DNA of 64,000 nt from Streptomyces canus (GTDB lineage: Bacteria; Actinomycetota; Actinomycetes; Streptomycetales; Streptomycetaceae). Each line of letters begins with the position of its first letter. Position 1 is the stretch's first letter. Below the pieces are notes generated by a model, which had not been told where the DNA came from, did not search any database, and saw only the letters and a program-made list of their open reading frames with translations. The stretch is taken from positions 1,302,001 through 1,366,000 of the forward strand of contig NZ_JAUSYQ010000002.1 in assembly GCF_030816965.1 (NCBI RefSeq), given 5' to 3'. Positions 31,794-40,449 of this stretch are shown one piece after another. Both the position numbers and the translations under genes were made by a program.

Positions 31794-32729
31794 ATGCTCG
31801 GCCTCGGTACCGCTACCCCCCGCAGGTTCACCACCGCCCTCACCGTCCTCGGTCTGCTGACCGCGGGCGCAACCCTTCAGGCGTCCGCCGCGACCCCCGC
31901 CGCAGCGGCCACCACCCACCGCGTCCTCTTCGACAACGCCCACGCCGAGACCGCCGGCAACGCGGACTGGATCATCTCCACCAGCCAGCCCGACCCCACC
32001 GGGCAGGGCTCCTCGCCCTCGAAGGAGACCGACTGGACCGGCGCCCTCTCCTCCTGGGGCGTCGCCCTCCAGAAGACCGGCGACTACAGCCTCAAGACCT
32101 CGACGAGCGCCCTCACTTACGGCGGCTCCTCCGCCACCGACCTGTCGAACTTCGACACCCTGGTCCTGCCCGAGCCCAACACGCTCTTCACCACCGCCGA
32201 GAAGACCGCGATCATGACCTTCGTGAAGAACGGCGGCGGCCTCTTCATGATCTCCGACCACACCGGCGCCGACCGCAACAACGACGGCGAGGACGCGCTC
32301 GAGATCCTCAACGACCTGATGACCAACAACAGCGTCGACTCCACCGACCCGTTCGGCTTCTCCATCGACTCCCTGAGCATCAGCTCCGACTACCCGTCGG
32401 CCATCAGCGACAGCAGCAACCCCGTCCTGCACGGCTCCTTCGGCACCGTCACCAAGAGCCTGATCGCCAGCGGCACCACGGCCACCCTCAAGCCCGCCGA
32501 CAACGCGAACGTCAAGGGCCTGCTCTACCGCACCGGTTACTCCGGCAACACCGGCGCCTTCTTCGCGACCAGCACCTTCGGCAGCGGCAAGGTCGCCTTC
32601 TGGGGCGACAGTTCGCCGATCGACGACGGCACCGGCCAGTCCGGCAACACCCTCTACGACGGCTGGAACGACACCGGCGCCACCAACGCCGCCCTCGCCC
32701 TGAACGCCACCGAGTGGCTGAGCCAGTAG
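31794..32729 (+). CDS. Secreted protein of unknown function (GATase-like fold suspected)
   Basis: Secreted protein of 311 residues: signal peptide (ALTVLGLLTAGATLQASAATP, cleaved near residue 35), then one domain with TTHRVLFDNAHAETAGNADW, FDTLVLPEPNTLFTTAEKTA and IMTFVKNGGGLFMISDHTGA. The alternation of strand, LxxFVKNGGGLFMISDH and later GKVAFWGDSSPIDDG is like the DUF4350/glutamine-amidotransferase-like domains found in carbohydrate-related secreted proteins, but no catalytic Cys-His pair is seen. Function unknown. GGAGG sits 8 bases before the ATG at 31794. The gene ends with TAG at 32727, directly followed in the same frame by a carbohydrate-binding-like fragment, so the intact ancestor may have been longer. 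Confidence 0.75.
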   Translation: MLGLGTATPRRFTTALTVLGLLTAGATLQASAATPAAAATTHRVLFDNAHAETAGNADWIISTSQPDPTGQGSSPSKETDWTGALSSWGVALQKTGDYSLKTSTSALTYGGSSATDLSNFDTLVLPEPNTLFTTAEKTAIMTFVKNGGGLFMISDHTGADRNNDGEDALEILNDLMTNNSVDSTDPFGFSIDSLSISSDYPSAISDSSNPVLHGSFGTVTKSLIASGTTATLKPADNANVKGLLYRTGYSGNTGAFFATSTFGSGKVAFWGDSSPIDDGTGQSGNTLYDGWNDTGATNAALALNATEWLSQ

Positions 32730-32991
32730 GCCAAAGAGAACCAGTACGACGGCTCCGCCAAGCGCGTCAACGTCGCCAGCGCCCTCCACTGGAACCAGTT
32801 CGCCACCCACACCGTCCCCGTGACCCTCACCAAGGGCGCCAACACCGTCAAGTTCACCGCCTCACAGCTCTACAACTACGACGGGACCACCATCAGCCTG
32901 GTCCACTCCGGCGGCGGCACCGACGTGCGACACCGGCAGCACCCTGGCCACCAAGAGGAACCAGATCTGGCGGCTCACCGGCAAGGACTGA
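32730..32991 (+). pseudogene. Carbohydrate-binding-module-like C-terminal fossil
   Basis: Immediately after the TAG at 32727-32729, in the same frame: KENQYDGSAKRVNVASALHW, FATHTVPVTLTKGANTVKFT and SQLYNYDGTTISLVHSGGG. This is the beta-sandwich end of a CBM6/CBM35-like module. A shift near 32925 moves the rest into another frame (CDTGSTLATKRNQIWRLTGK) ending at TGA 32989-32991. Either the C-terminus of the preceding gene cut off by a nonsense mutation and a frameshift, or debris of another glycosidase. A perfect hairpin follows at 33061. Confidence 0.5.
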
Positions 32992-33060
32992 CACACAGCG
33001 GATCCCGCTGAGTCTCCGGCCGCGCCGGCAGGGACAGGCCCCGTTCCCTACATGACCCGT

Positions 33061-33093
33061 GAGAGGGCCACGACAACCGGTCGTGGCCCTCTC
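33061..33093 (+). terminator. Perfect 14-base-pair hairpin
   Basis: GAGAGGGCCACGAC at 33061-33074 and GTCGTGGCCCTCTC at 33080-33093 with loop AACCG, 70 bases after the carbohydrate-binding fossil. Its survival suggests that the fossil and the gene before it were once one transcript. Confidence 0.75.
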
Positions 33094-33722
33094 CACATGC
33101 GTGGCAGAGTCCCCGACCCCGCCCGCCGACGCGGCCCCACGGCCGACTCCCACTGCGCCAGTCCCCCGCCGGAGCAGCGCTCAGCCACCGCCTGCTCCGG
33201 ATCCGCGCCTGCAGTGGCCTCACTTCGCGGCCTCCGCCCGGCCGCCCGCGCCTCGGCCGTAGACACTCATGCCCCGGCAAGAGCAGGTGGGAGAAGTCAC
33301 AGCAGGCCCGCGCCCCCAGGGGACGTCCGGTGCGCCCCGTACATGCCAGGTGATGCTGGGCCCATTCCCCGCACAGCACGGATACACTCCGGGAAGAGGA
33401 CCGCTGCGGGGGTCGGCCCGATCCCGCCGGAACACATCAGCACTTTGCTGAGGCCCCCTGCATCGGGTTCGAGGATCAAGATCCGGACCATTCACGGGCC
33501 GGTCGCCCCGCCGACGACCGCACCAGGCATCATTCCTGCTGGTGATGCCAGATGCGGGGCGTGCACCACCATGAGACGAAGAACCTGCTGGTGTCGTACT
33601 CGCCGAGGAAGCTCGGCTTCTTCCAGGCGCCGCGGCCCGAGTCGGGGGACAGGAATTCGGCACGTCCACACGGAGGGTTTCCGTTCGCTGCCGCGTGGCT
33701 GGGAGCGGCGCCGTGTGACCCG
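33094..33722. other. Stretch without a supported gene
   Basis: About 630 bases before the ClC gene. An upstream in-frame extension of the ClC protein begins at 33552, but its sequence is not protein-like and no ribosome binding site is seen. Confidence 0.4.
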
Positions 33723-35162
33723 GTGAGTACTGTCGCGCTGCTGTCAGCCGAAGCGTCTGCGAGCAGAATCGGGAGAGTACCCATCGCCGAGCCGAAACCC
33801 GAGCGCACCGGGACCGCTCCGGGAAACCAGCCCAAAGAGGCCGACGAGTTGCGGGAGATGTTGCGCCGGCCGGAGTATCGGCGGGCCCTGGTGTTCTGCG
33901 GGATCATCGGCATCCCGGTGTCGTTGATCGCGTTCTGGTTTCTCGTCCTGCTCCACGAGCTGGAGAACCTGATCTGGGTGGACTGGCCGCATGACCTCGG
34001 TTGGAGCGATCCGCCGTGGTGGTGGCCGCTTCCCCTGGCTCTGGTGTCAGGTGCGGTCGTCGCCCTGGTCGTCCTGCGTTTCCCCGGCAGAGGCGGGCAC
34101 ATTCCAGCAGCGGGCCTGCATGCCGGAGGGGCGTCGAAGGCGGCAGTTCCCGGGGTGGCCCTCGCTGCGTTGGCCAGCCTGCCGCTGGGCGCCGTGCTCG
34201 GGCCCGAGGCGCCCCTGATCGCCCTGGGCGGCGGCCTGGCGCTGGCTTTCCGGGATCTCGTACGGGCCCCCGCGACCGAGGCGAGCACGGCACTGCTCGG
34301 TGCCGCCGGCGCCGCGGCGGCCATCTCCGCGATCTTCGGCAGCCCGCTGGTCGCTGCCGTGCTGCTGATGGAGGTGGCCGGAGTCGGCGGGCCGCAGTTG
34401 TTCGCGGTGATGCTTCCCGCCCTGCTCTCCAGCGGCGTGGGCGCCATCGTGTTCACCGGCTTCGGCCACTGGACCGGACTGAATGCCGAAAGCCTGAACA
34501 TCGGGCTGCCCACACCGCCTCTCCTCGACGTCGGCGACGTGGGGTGGTCGCTGCTGATGGCGGTCGCCATCGGCGTGGCCGTCCACGGGATGCTGGTGGG
34601 CGGACGGATCGCGGCGCGCCTCGTGGCCGCGCATCCACTCAGGAACACGGTGCTCTGCGCACTCGCTGCGGCCGGCTGCGCGGCGCTCTACGCCGGCATC
34701 ACCGGCCGTTCGCCGTCCGAGGTGTCCCTCTCCGGCCAGACCACCCTGTCGCAACTCGCCGCCGATCCCCACGCGTGGTCCGTCGGCAGTCTGGTGGCGG
34801 TCCTGGTGTTCAAGGGCGTCGCGTACACGCTCTGCCTGGGCAGCCTGCGCGGCGGTCCGACCTTCCCCGCACTGTTCCTGGGCGGTGCGGTGGGTGTCCT
34901 GCTCTCGCCTCTGCCCGGGCTCGGCGTCGTACCGGGTATGGCGGCGGGCATGGCGGCCGCGTCCGCCGCCACGCTCCGACTGCCCGTCAGCTGTGTGGTG
35001 CTGGTCGTGCTCCTCGTCGGCAACTCGGAGACCGTCCCGGTGATCGTGCTCGCCGCTGTCGTGGCGTTCGTGACGACGGAGCTGCTGCCGCAGGGGCCGG
35101 AAATCCCGGCGTTCAGCGCGGAGCCCGGTCGAGCGCCTCGTCCAGCGTCGTCGCGGCCATGA
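33723..35162 (+). CDS. ClC-family chloride channel/transporter
   Basis: Inner-membrane anion channel or chloride/proton antiporter with about 10 or more helices. Characteristic ClC segments are seen in altered form: LGAVLGPEAPLIALGGG (the GxEGP-like selectivity loop, here GPEAP), SAIFGSPLVAAVLLMEVAG and, near the end, LGSLRGGPTFPALFLGGAVG, the GxFxP-type region. No C-terminal CBS domains. The start is uncertain: GTG at 33723 gives 479 residues and is the best of weak choices; ATG at 33552 would give 536. Possible roles are acid or osmotic stress, which suits the region. Its 3' end overlaps the convergent GH15 gene by 50 bases. Confidence 0.85.
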   Translation: MSTVALLSAEASASRIGRVPIAEPKPERTGTAPGNQPKEADELREMLRRPEYRRALVFCGIIGIPVSLIAFWFLVLLHELENLIWVDWPHDLGWSDPPWWWPLPLALVSGAVVALVVLRFPGRGGHIPAAGLHAGGASKAAVPGVALAALASLPLGAVLGPEAPLIALGGGLALAFRDLVRAPATEASTALLGAAGAAAAISAIFGSPLVAAVLLMEVAGVGGPQLFAVMLPALLSSGVGAIVFTGFGHWTGLNAESLNIGLPTPPLLDVGDVGWSLLMAVAIGVAVHGMLVGGRIAARLVAAHPLRNTVLCALAAAGCAALYAGITGRSPSEVSLSGQTTLSQLAADPHAWSVGSLVAVLVFKGVAYTLCLGSLRGGPTFPALFLGGAVGVLLSPLPGLGVVPGMAAGMAAASAATLRLPVSCVVLVVLLVGNSETVPVIVLAAVVAFVTTELLPQGPEIPAFSAEPGRAPRPASSRP

Positions 35163-36930
35163 TGAGGGAGAGGTGGGTGAAGGCCTGCGGGAAGTTGCCG
35201 AGTTGCTCGCCGCTCGGGCCGATCTCCTCGGCGAACAGGCCGACGTGGTTCGCGTACGTCTGCATCTTCTCGAAGGTGTAACGGGCCTGCGGGAGCCGGC
35301 CGGCGCGGGCCAGGGCATCGACGTAGAGGAACGTGCACAGGCTGAAGGTTCCTTCGGAGCCGCGCAGTCCGTCGGGGGACGCCTGGGGGTCGTAGCGGTA
35401 GACGAGGCTGTCGGAGACGAGTACCCGCTCCATGGCGTCGAGGGTGTTGAGCCAGCCGGGGCTGCGGGGGGACACGAAACCCACCCGGGGGGCCAGCAGC
35501 AGGGAGGCGTCCAGGACGTCACCGCCGTAGTGCTGGACCATGGCCTGCTCCTTCTCGTTCCAGCCGCGTTCCATGACCTGTTCGAGGATCTCGTCGCGGG
35601 CCCGTGTCCAGCGCACGGTGTCGGCCGGCCTGCTGAACTCCGCTGCCATCTTCAGGCCGCGGTCGAAGGCCGCCCAGCACATCACCCTGCTGTAGGTGAA
35701 GTCCTTGCGTCCGCCCCGGGTCTCCCAGATGCCCTCGTCGGGGCGGTCCCAGGAGTCGGCGAGCCAGTCGAGGGTGCGGGTCAGGCCCTTCCACCCGTGG
35801 TAGCCCGCCTGTTCGCCGACGTGGCGGCCCTCGGCCAGGGCGTAGAGGGCCTCGCCGTAGATGTCGAGCTGGAGTTGGTCGGAGGCGGCGTTGCCGGCCC
35901 GGACCGGGTAGGAGCCGCGATAGCCCTCGAAGTGGTCCAGGATCTCCTCGGTCAGATGCGGGTCGCCGTCTACCCGGTACATGATCTGGAGGGGTTCGTC
36001 GTCCGGTCCTTCGCGTGCCCGCAGACGGTCGCCGAGCCAGTGGGTGAAGCGGGTCGCCTCCTCAACGAAGCCGAGGTCGAGCAGCGCCCGCACCGAGAGG
36101 GAGCCGTCCCGGACCCACGTGTAGCGGTAGTCCCAGTTGCGCTCGCCGCCGACCTGCTCGGGCAGTCCCATGGTGGCGGCGGCGACCGGTGCGCCGCTGG
36201 GGGCGTAGGTGAGGAGCTTGAGGGTGATCGCCGAGCGGTGCACCATCTCCATCCAGCGGCCGCGGTAGTTCGAGGTGCGCACCCACTTGTGCCAGAAGTC
36301 GACGTTCTCCCAGAGGTCTTCGGTGATCTGTTCCGTGGTGGGTGGCGGTGGGGCCTCCCCGTCCTGCGCGCACACCGTGAACACCACCGCTGCCGAGTCT
36401 CCGTCGCTGAGGGTGATGCCGCCCCGGACGTCCTGGCCGTCCCGTTCGAGCGGGATGCTGCCCTGGAGGTAGGCGGTCGTGCCCGGGGCCCGGAAGGTGG
36501 CCGTGCCGTCCGTCAGGTCGAGGTCGTGGGTGGCCCGCGCGTAGTCGAACCGCGGCCGGCATTCGAGGGCGAAGTGCACGGTGCCGCGCACCGCGCGGAC
36601 GACGCGCACCAGTTGGTGCCGGTCGGTCGCCGTCGGGCCCGGCAGGACCGGCATGTGATCGACGATCTCGCCGACTCCGTCGGGTGACATGAACCGGGTC
36701 ACCACGACGGCGCTGTCCGGGTAGTAGAGCTGCTTCCAGGTGCCCTCGGGATGATCGGGCGCGAGGAGGAAATGGCCGCCACCGTCGTGGTCGAGCAGGG
36801 CGGCGAAGACACTCGGCGAGTCGAAGCGCGGTGCCGCGAACCAGTCGATCACGCCTTGGGACGAGACCAAGGCTGCGGTCTGCAGATCCCCGACGAGACC
36901 GTGATCGGCGATGGGCGGGTAGCGTTCCAT
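35113..36930 (-). CDS. GH15-family glycoside hydrolase (glucoamylase/trehalase-like)
   Basis: Cytoplasmic protein of 605 residues. The opening YPPIADHGLVGDLQTAALVS and IDWFAAPRFDSPSVFAALL are the hallmarks of the bacterial/archaeal GH15 group with an N-terminal beta-sandwich, followed from about residue 230 by an (alpha/alpha)6 barrel containing GERNWDYRYTWVRDGSLSV (substrate-binding) and later GIWETRGGRKDFTYSRVMCW. In actinobacteria such proteins are usually trehalases or glucoamylases acting on alpha-glucosides. No signal peptide, so it acts on internal trehalose or glycogen-derived sugars. It is 25 bases downstream of a DUF2252 fragment and a GMC oxidoreductase on the same strand, probably an operon read GMC, DUF2252, GH15. 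Trehalase is my first guess. Confidence 0.9.
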   Translation of the reverse strand: MERYPPIADHGLVGDLQTAALVSSQGVIDWFAAPRFDSPSVFAALLDHDGGGHFLLAPDHPEGTWKQLYYPDSAVVVTRFMSPDGVGEIVDHMPVLPGPTATDRHQLVRVVRAVRGTVHFALECRPRFDYARATHDLDLTDGTATFRAPGTTAYLQGSIPLERDGQDVRGGITLSDGDSAAVVFTVCAQDGEAPPPPTTEQITEDLWENVDFWHKWVRTSNYRGRWMEMVHRSAITLKLLTYAPSGAPVAAATMGLPEQVGGERNWDYRYTWVRDGSLSVRALLDLGFVEEATRFTHWLGDRLRAREGPDDEPLQIMYRVDGDPHLTEEILDHFEGYRGSYPVRAGNAASDQLQLDIYGEALYALAEGRHVGEQAGYHGWKGLTRTLDWLADSWDRPDEGIWETRGGRKDFTYSRVMCWAAFDRGLKMAAEFSRPADTVRWTRARDEILEQVMERGWNEKEQAMVQHYGGDVLDASLLLAPRVGFVSPRSPGWLNTLDAMERVLVSDSLVYRYDPQASPDGLRGSEGTFSLCTFLYVDALARAGRLPQARYTFEKMQTYANHVGLFAEEIGPSGEQLGNFPQAFTHLSLIMAATTLDEALDRAPR

Positions 36931-36955
36931 GGCGTTCTCCCTGCTGATCGCCTCG

Positions 36956-37462
36956 TCAGGCTGCTTGAGCCGTTACCCGTCCCGTACGGACGGCGTCGAC
37001 GAGTGCCTGGTGGTCCTTCTCGTTCTGGTCGGCGTAGCGCTCGGCGAAGGTCACGAGCGCTCGGTCGAAGCAGTCGCCCCCGCCCAGGTACGCGACGATG
37101 GCGATCCGGTCGCCCGACCGCGCGTGTGCGCGGGCCGGCGTGGCGCCGCACAGCTCACCGAAGGTCCGCATTCCGGCCGGCCCCATCGCCTCGGGTACGG
37201 CGATGCCCTTCCAGTCCCGCAACTGCCGTACAGAGAAGTCACGTCGGCGACCGTCGATCCCCTCGACCCGCTCCCAGCCGAGGAAGATGTCACTGGTGGC
37301 CTGCATGAGCCGTCGGCCGGAGACCACGCGCTCGCCCTGCGTTCCGTGGTCGTCGGCGCCGGCGAAGGGCGCCGGCACCGACTGGTCGGCGTTGCCGCGT
37401 TGGGCTCGCTCCTGAGGTGTGCGGTGCCGGATGTCGCTGTTGTCCGGGTGGTTCGACGTCAT
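36956..37462 (-). CDS. DUF2252 protein with its central part deleted
   Basis: Protein of 168 residues. Residues 1-45 look like the usual DUF2252 opening (DIRHRTPQERAQRGNADQS), and residues 46-168 are its usual end (GERVVSGRRLMQATSDIFLG, RRRDFSVRQLRDWKG, ARAHARSGDRIAIVAYLGGG, FAERYADQNEKDHQALVDAV). The roughly 280 central residues, which carry the kinase-like core of a normal 430-450-residue protein, are absent without any break in frame. The ATG at 37462 overlaps the stop of the GMC gene as ATGA, so coupling is intact. The result is either a non-functional deletion product or a mini-protein of new use. Biochemical function of the family is unknown. Confidence 0.75.
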   Translation of the reverse strand: MTSNHPDNSDIRHRTPQERAQRGNADQSVPAPFAGADDHGTQGERVVSGRRLMQATSDIFLGWERVEGIDGRRRDFSVRQLRDWKGIAVPEAMGPAGMRTFGELCGATPARAHARSGDRIAIVAYLGGGDCFDRALVTFAERYADQNEKDHQALVDAVRTGRVTAQAA

Positions 37463-39045
37463 TGAAGTCGCTCCGCGATCCGGTCGCCTACTCGCAGGGC
37501 GTTGGCGATGGCGGTCAACGAAGGGTTGACCGCTCCGATGCTCGGGAAGAAGCTCGTGTCGACGACGTAGAGGTTGTCGAGGTCGTGGGCCTTGCAGTTG
37601 ACGTCGAGCGCGGAGCGTTCGGGGTCGTGGCCGAAGCGGACGGTGCCCGCCTGATGCGCGGTGGCGCCGATGGGCATGCCCTTGTGCAGGTAGATACTGT
37701 GCGACAGCAGGTGGTGTTCGTGCATGCCCAAGTGGCTGAGCATGCTCTGCAGTTTGTGCCGCAGGTGCTTCAGGCCGGCGATGTTGTTCTTCTCGTCGAG
37801 GGCCAGGTGGATGCCGCCGTCGCGGTCCAGGGTGACGCGGTTCTCGGCGAGGGGCAGATCCTCTCCGCACAGCCAGAAGTCGACCGCGTGGTGGGCGAGC
37901 ACCTCGAAGGGCATGTCGGGGGCGACGGCCCCGGCCCAGCGGGGCGCTTCGCCGTGGATCTGCTCGGAGTCGGACTTGCCCAGCATCTGGATGCCGCCGA
38001 GGGGGTAGTCCCAGTCGTCGGATCCCAGATACCAGTCGTGCAGCGCCAGGGTCTTCTGGAACTTGGTGTCGTTGGGTTCCTTGGACACCGCCATCAGGGC
38101 GAGGTTGTTGTGCCGCATGTAGTGCCGGCCCACCACGTCCGAGCTGTTGCCCAGGCCCTGCGGATGCCGGTCGTTGGCCGAACGCAGCAGCAGTGCGGCC
38201 GAGTTGACCGCACCACAGGCGACGACCACGACGTCGGCACTGAACTCCACGGTGGCGGGGTCCCCGTCCCCCACCGTCGCGACGACCGAGGTGACACTGC
38301 GACCGGTCCCGTCCGTGTCGAGGCGTCGCACGTCCGCATGGGTGACCATCTCGACGTTGGCGTGTTCGAGGGCGGGATCGACGCAGATGACCTGTGCGTC
38401 GGACTTGGCGCCGACCAGGCACGGGAAGCCGTCGACCCGGTCGCAGCGGATGCAGGCGCTGGTGTGGGTGGCCCGGCCCCGGTCGTCCTGGGTGAGGTTC
38501 ACCCCGATCGGGAGGTGGAAGGGATGCAGCCCCTGCTTCTCCAGATCGTGGCTGAGCTGCTGGATGCGCGGCTCGTGCTGGACCGGCGGGTAGGCGTACT
38601 GGGCGCTGGTGGGGCCCTCGGACGGGTCCTCGCCGTGCAGGCCGTGGACGAGGTAGAGGTGCTCGGCCTGCGTGTAGTACGGCTCGAGCTCCTCGTAGCT
38701 CAGTGGCCAGGCCGGGGAGATGCCGTCGTGGTGCCGGAGTTCACCGAAGTCCTCGGGGCGCATACGGAAAAGTGCGGCGCCGTAGAACTTGGTGTTGCCG
38801 CCCACGTAGTAATTGACCTCGGGTGGGAACTGGTTTCCGTTCTTGTCGTACCAGAACTCCGGAGCGCGGTATTTGCCTTTGACGAAGACCGCGGTGGATT
38901 CCCAATTGTCGCGTTCTCGGGGCAGATAGTCGCCGCGTTCGAGGAGGAGGATCCGTTTTCCGGTGGGGGCCAGGCGGTGGGCGATGGTGCCGCCGCCCGC
39001 ACCGGTTCCGATGATGATGACGTCGTAGTGCAGTTCGTCGGCCAT
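37459..39045 (-). CDS. GMC-family FAD-dependent oxidoreductase
   Basis: FAD enzyme of 528 residues (531 if the GTG at 39054 is used). The N-terminal dinucleotide fold is DVIIIGTGAGGGTIAHRLA; ERGDYLPRERDNW and NYYVGGNTKFYGAAL form the GMC signature region; HQAGTVRFGHD and SFFPSIGAVNPSLTAIANAL at the end carry the active-site histidine region and the second FAD contact. A HTSACIRCDRVDGFPCLVGA segment holds extra cysteines typical of the bacterial gluconate/sorbitol dehydrogenase-like branch. It oxidises an alcohol or sugar and passes electrons to an acceptor; the substrate is not readable. First gene of the three-gene minus-strand series with DUF2252 and GH15. Confidence 0.88.
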   Translation of the reverse strand: MADELHYDVIIIGTGAGGGTIAHRLAPTGKRILLLERGDYLPRERDNWESTAVFVKGKYRAPEFWYDKNGNQFPPEVNYYVGGNTKFYGAALFRMRPEDFGELRHHDGISPAWPLSYEELEPYYTQAEHLYLVHGLHGEDPSEGPTSAQYAYPPVQHEPRIQQLSHDLEKQGLHPFHLPIGVNLTQDDRGRATHTSACIRCDRVDGFPCLVGAKSDAQVICVDPALEHANVEMVTHADVRRLDTDGTGRSVTSVVATVGDGDPATVEFSADVVVVACGAVNSAALLLRSANDRHPQGLGNSSDVVGRHYMRHNNLALMAVSKEPNDTKFQKTLALHDWYLGSDDWDYPLGGIQMLGKSDSEQIHGEAPRWAGAVAPDMPFEVLAHHAVDFWLCGEDLPLAENRVTLDRDGGIHLALDEKNNIAGLKHLRHKLQSMLSHLGMHEHHLLSHSIYLHKGMPIGATAHQAGTVRFGHDPERSALDVNCKAHDLDNLYVVDTSFFPSIGAVNPSLTAIANALRVGDRIAERLQ

Positions 39046-39124
39046 ACGGGCCACCGTCCTCGGAGCATGCTCCGGTCCCGCCGGGTGAAGGGGACTCCTG
39101 ATCCACTACCAACGTATCCCTGGG

Positions 39125-40039
39125 TTACTTTTCCGGCGAGTTGGGCCAAGCGGGTGATCCAAGACGTCGGGCCACGGCGGGTTCTCGGGCGATGACCGCA
39201 CCGACGGTGATGCAGAGGGCCACCACGACACAGAGTCCGATCAGCCACGACAGCACGGTGAAGACCGCACCGAGCGACCCGTACCGCTCCAGGCTGCGGT
39301 TGAGCGCGGCCGGCACATAGAACTTCGCGATCACCGACAGCACGGTCATGGCGACCCCGGTGAGGACCGCCCCGGGCAGCAGAGGCATCCAGGGGAGGCG
39401 CCCGGCCAGCAGCAGGTGCTGGGTCCACCACCACACGGCCACCTCCACGGTCAGCAGGAGCGGCACGCCCAGCCACAGTCCGGCGCCGAAACCCTCCCGC
39501 AACGGCCCCTGCAGAACGACGACGACAAGCCAGACGGCGAGCCACACGGGCCATCTCCACGCGGCGACCCGGGCGCCCGCACCCGGCATCCGCCAGGCCC
39601 GTTGGCACAACCGCTGCATCGCGCGGCTGCATGCGGTCGCGGAGACCAGCACCATCAGTGCGCTGACCACCCCGGTGCTCTGCTGCAGATCGGCGGGGTT
39701 GGCCTGGTAGACCTTCTTCAGCTCGTGCTCGGCGGCGCCATCGATGCCGAAGAGGTCGTGCACAGAGGTGATGATCTGGTTGCGCACGCCCTGCGGGGCG
39801 ACGGAGGCGACCAGGAAGAGCAGGGGTACGGCGGTCAGGAAGGCCTGGGCCGCCAGCCGCGTCGCGGAGTCCAGCAGGTTCACCGCGATCAGGTGAGCGG
39901 TGAGGCGGGTGATCACCGGGAACCGCTGCTCGGCGGTGCTGCGCAGCCTCAGCAGCCGGGCCCTCAGATCCGCCGCCCGTTCGCGCCAACGGCTCTTCCC
40001 GCCGTCTGCGGGCGATCCGGATTCTCTGTCTGCGCGCAT
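39125..40039 (-). CDS. YihY/virulence factor BrkB family membrane protein
   Basis: Integral membrane protein of 304 residues with about six helices: FLTAVPLLFLVASVAP, GVVSALMVLVSATACSRAM, WLAVWLVVVVLQGPL, GVPLLLTVEVAVWWW, LLPGAVLTGVAMTVLSV and VLSWLIGLCVVVALCI. The SLERYGSLGAVFTVLSWL stretch is the typical YihY signature near the end. The family is widespread; its function is uncertain (export or envelope roles have been suggested). ATG at 40039 is preferred because GGGAG lies 6 bases upstream; a GTG 30 bases earlier has no site. It is alone on its strand between the GMC gene and a 410-base empty gap. Confidence 0.85.
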   Translation of the reverse strand: MRADRESGSPADGGKSRWRERAADLRARLLRLRSTAEQRFPVITRLTAHLIAVNLLDSATRLAAQAFLTAVPLLFLVASVAPQGVRNQIITSVHDLFGIDGAAEHELKKVYQANPADLQQSTGVVSALMVLVSATACSRAMQRLCQRAWRMPGAGARVAAWRWPVWLAVWLVVVVLQGPLREGFGAGLWLGVPLLLTVEVAVWWWTQHLLLAGRLPWMPLLPGAVLTGVAMTVLSVIAKFYVPAALNRSLERYGSLGAVFTVLSWLIGLCVVVALCITVGAVIAREPAVARRLGSPAWPNSPEK

Positions 40040-40449
40040 GCTGCTCCCGCTGTCCGGTCCGGGCGTCACGCCCGGGGCGTGACCGCCTCACCAGAGTGCC
40101 GCCCCGGGCGGCCGGCGATGCCCGCGGCCCGTGCACGGCTGTGCCGTACGGGTGAGGAGAGCGGTGGCGGCGTTCCGGATGGCATGCCTCGTGGGTCCTG
40201 CTGTTCCTGCCCTGGGGGATGGTGGCCGCCGAGGCCGTCGCCACGGTGGATGCCGATCTCTCGCATGCCGCCTCGTACGCGGCTTTGCCGGGCTGCTGCC
40301 GTGAGCCACCTCCGTGTGCGGCTGCGCCGGTTGCGCACATGGCTGGAGGACCACCAGGACCGGACAGTCGCGGTCCGGTGGGCGAAGCGTCTACCAGCTG
40401 ACCGCCTGAGCCACAGGACGCCGGGCGATCGCTCGTCGGCCATCTGGTG
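40040..40449. other. Gap without a supported gene
   Basis: 410 bases. A short plus-strand frame near 40200-40300 has a hydrophobic patch (LLFLPWGMVAAEAVATV-like text) but no start, stop or ribosome site that makes a gene. Confidence 0.4.

Noticed and set aside
37417..39195. 592-residue plus-strand frame opposite the GMC gene
   Set aside because: Valine/glycine-rich antisense text typical of high-GC shadows; the minus strand carries FAD motifs.
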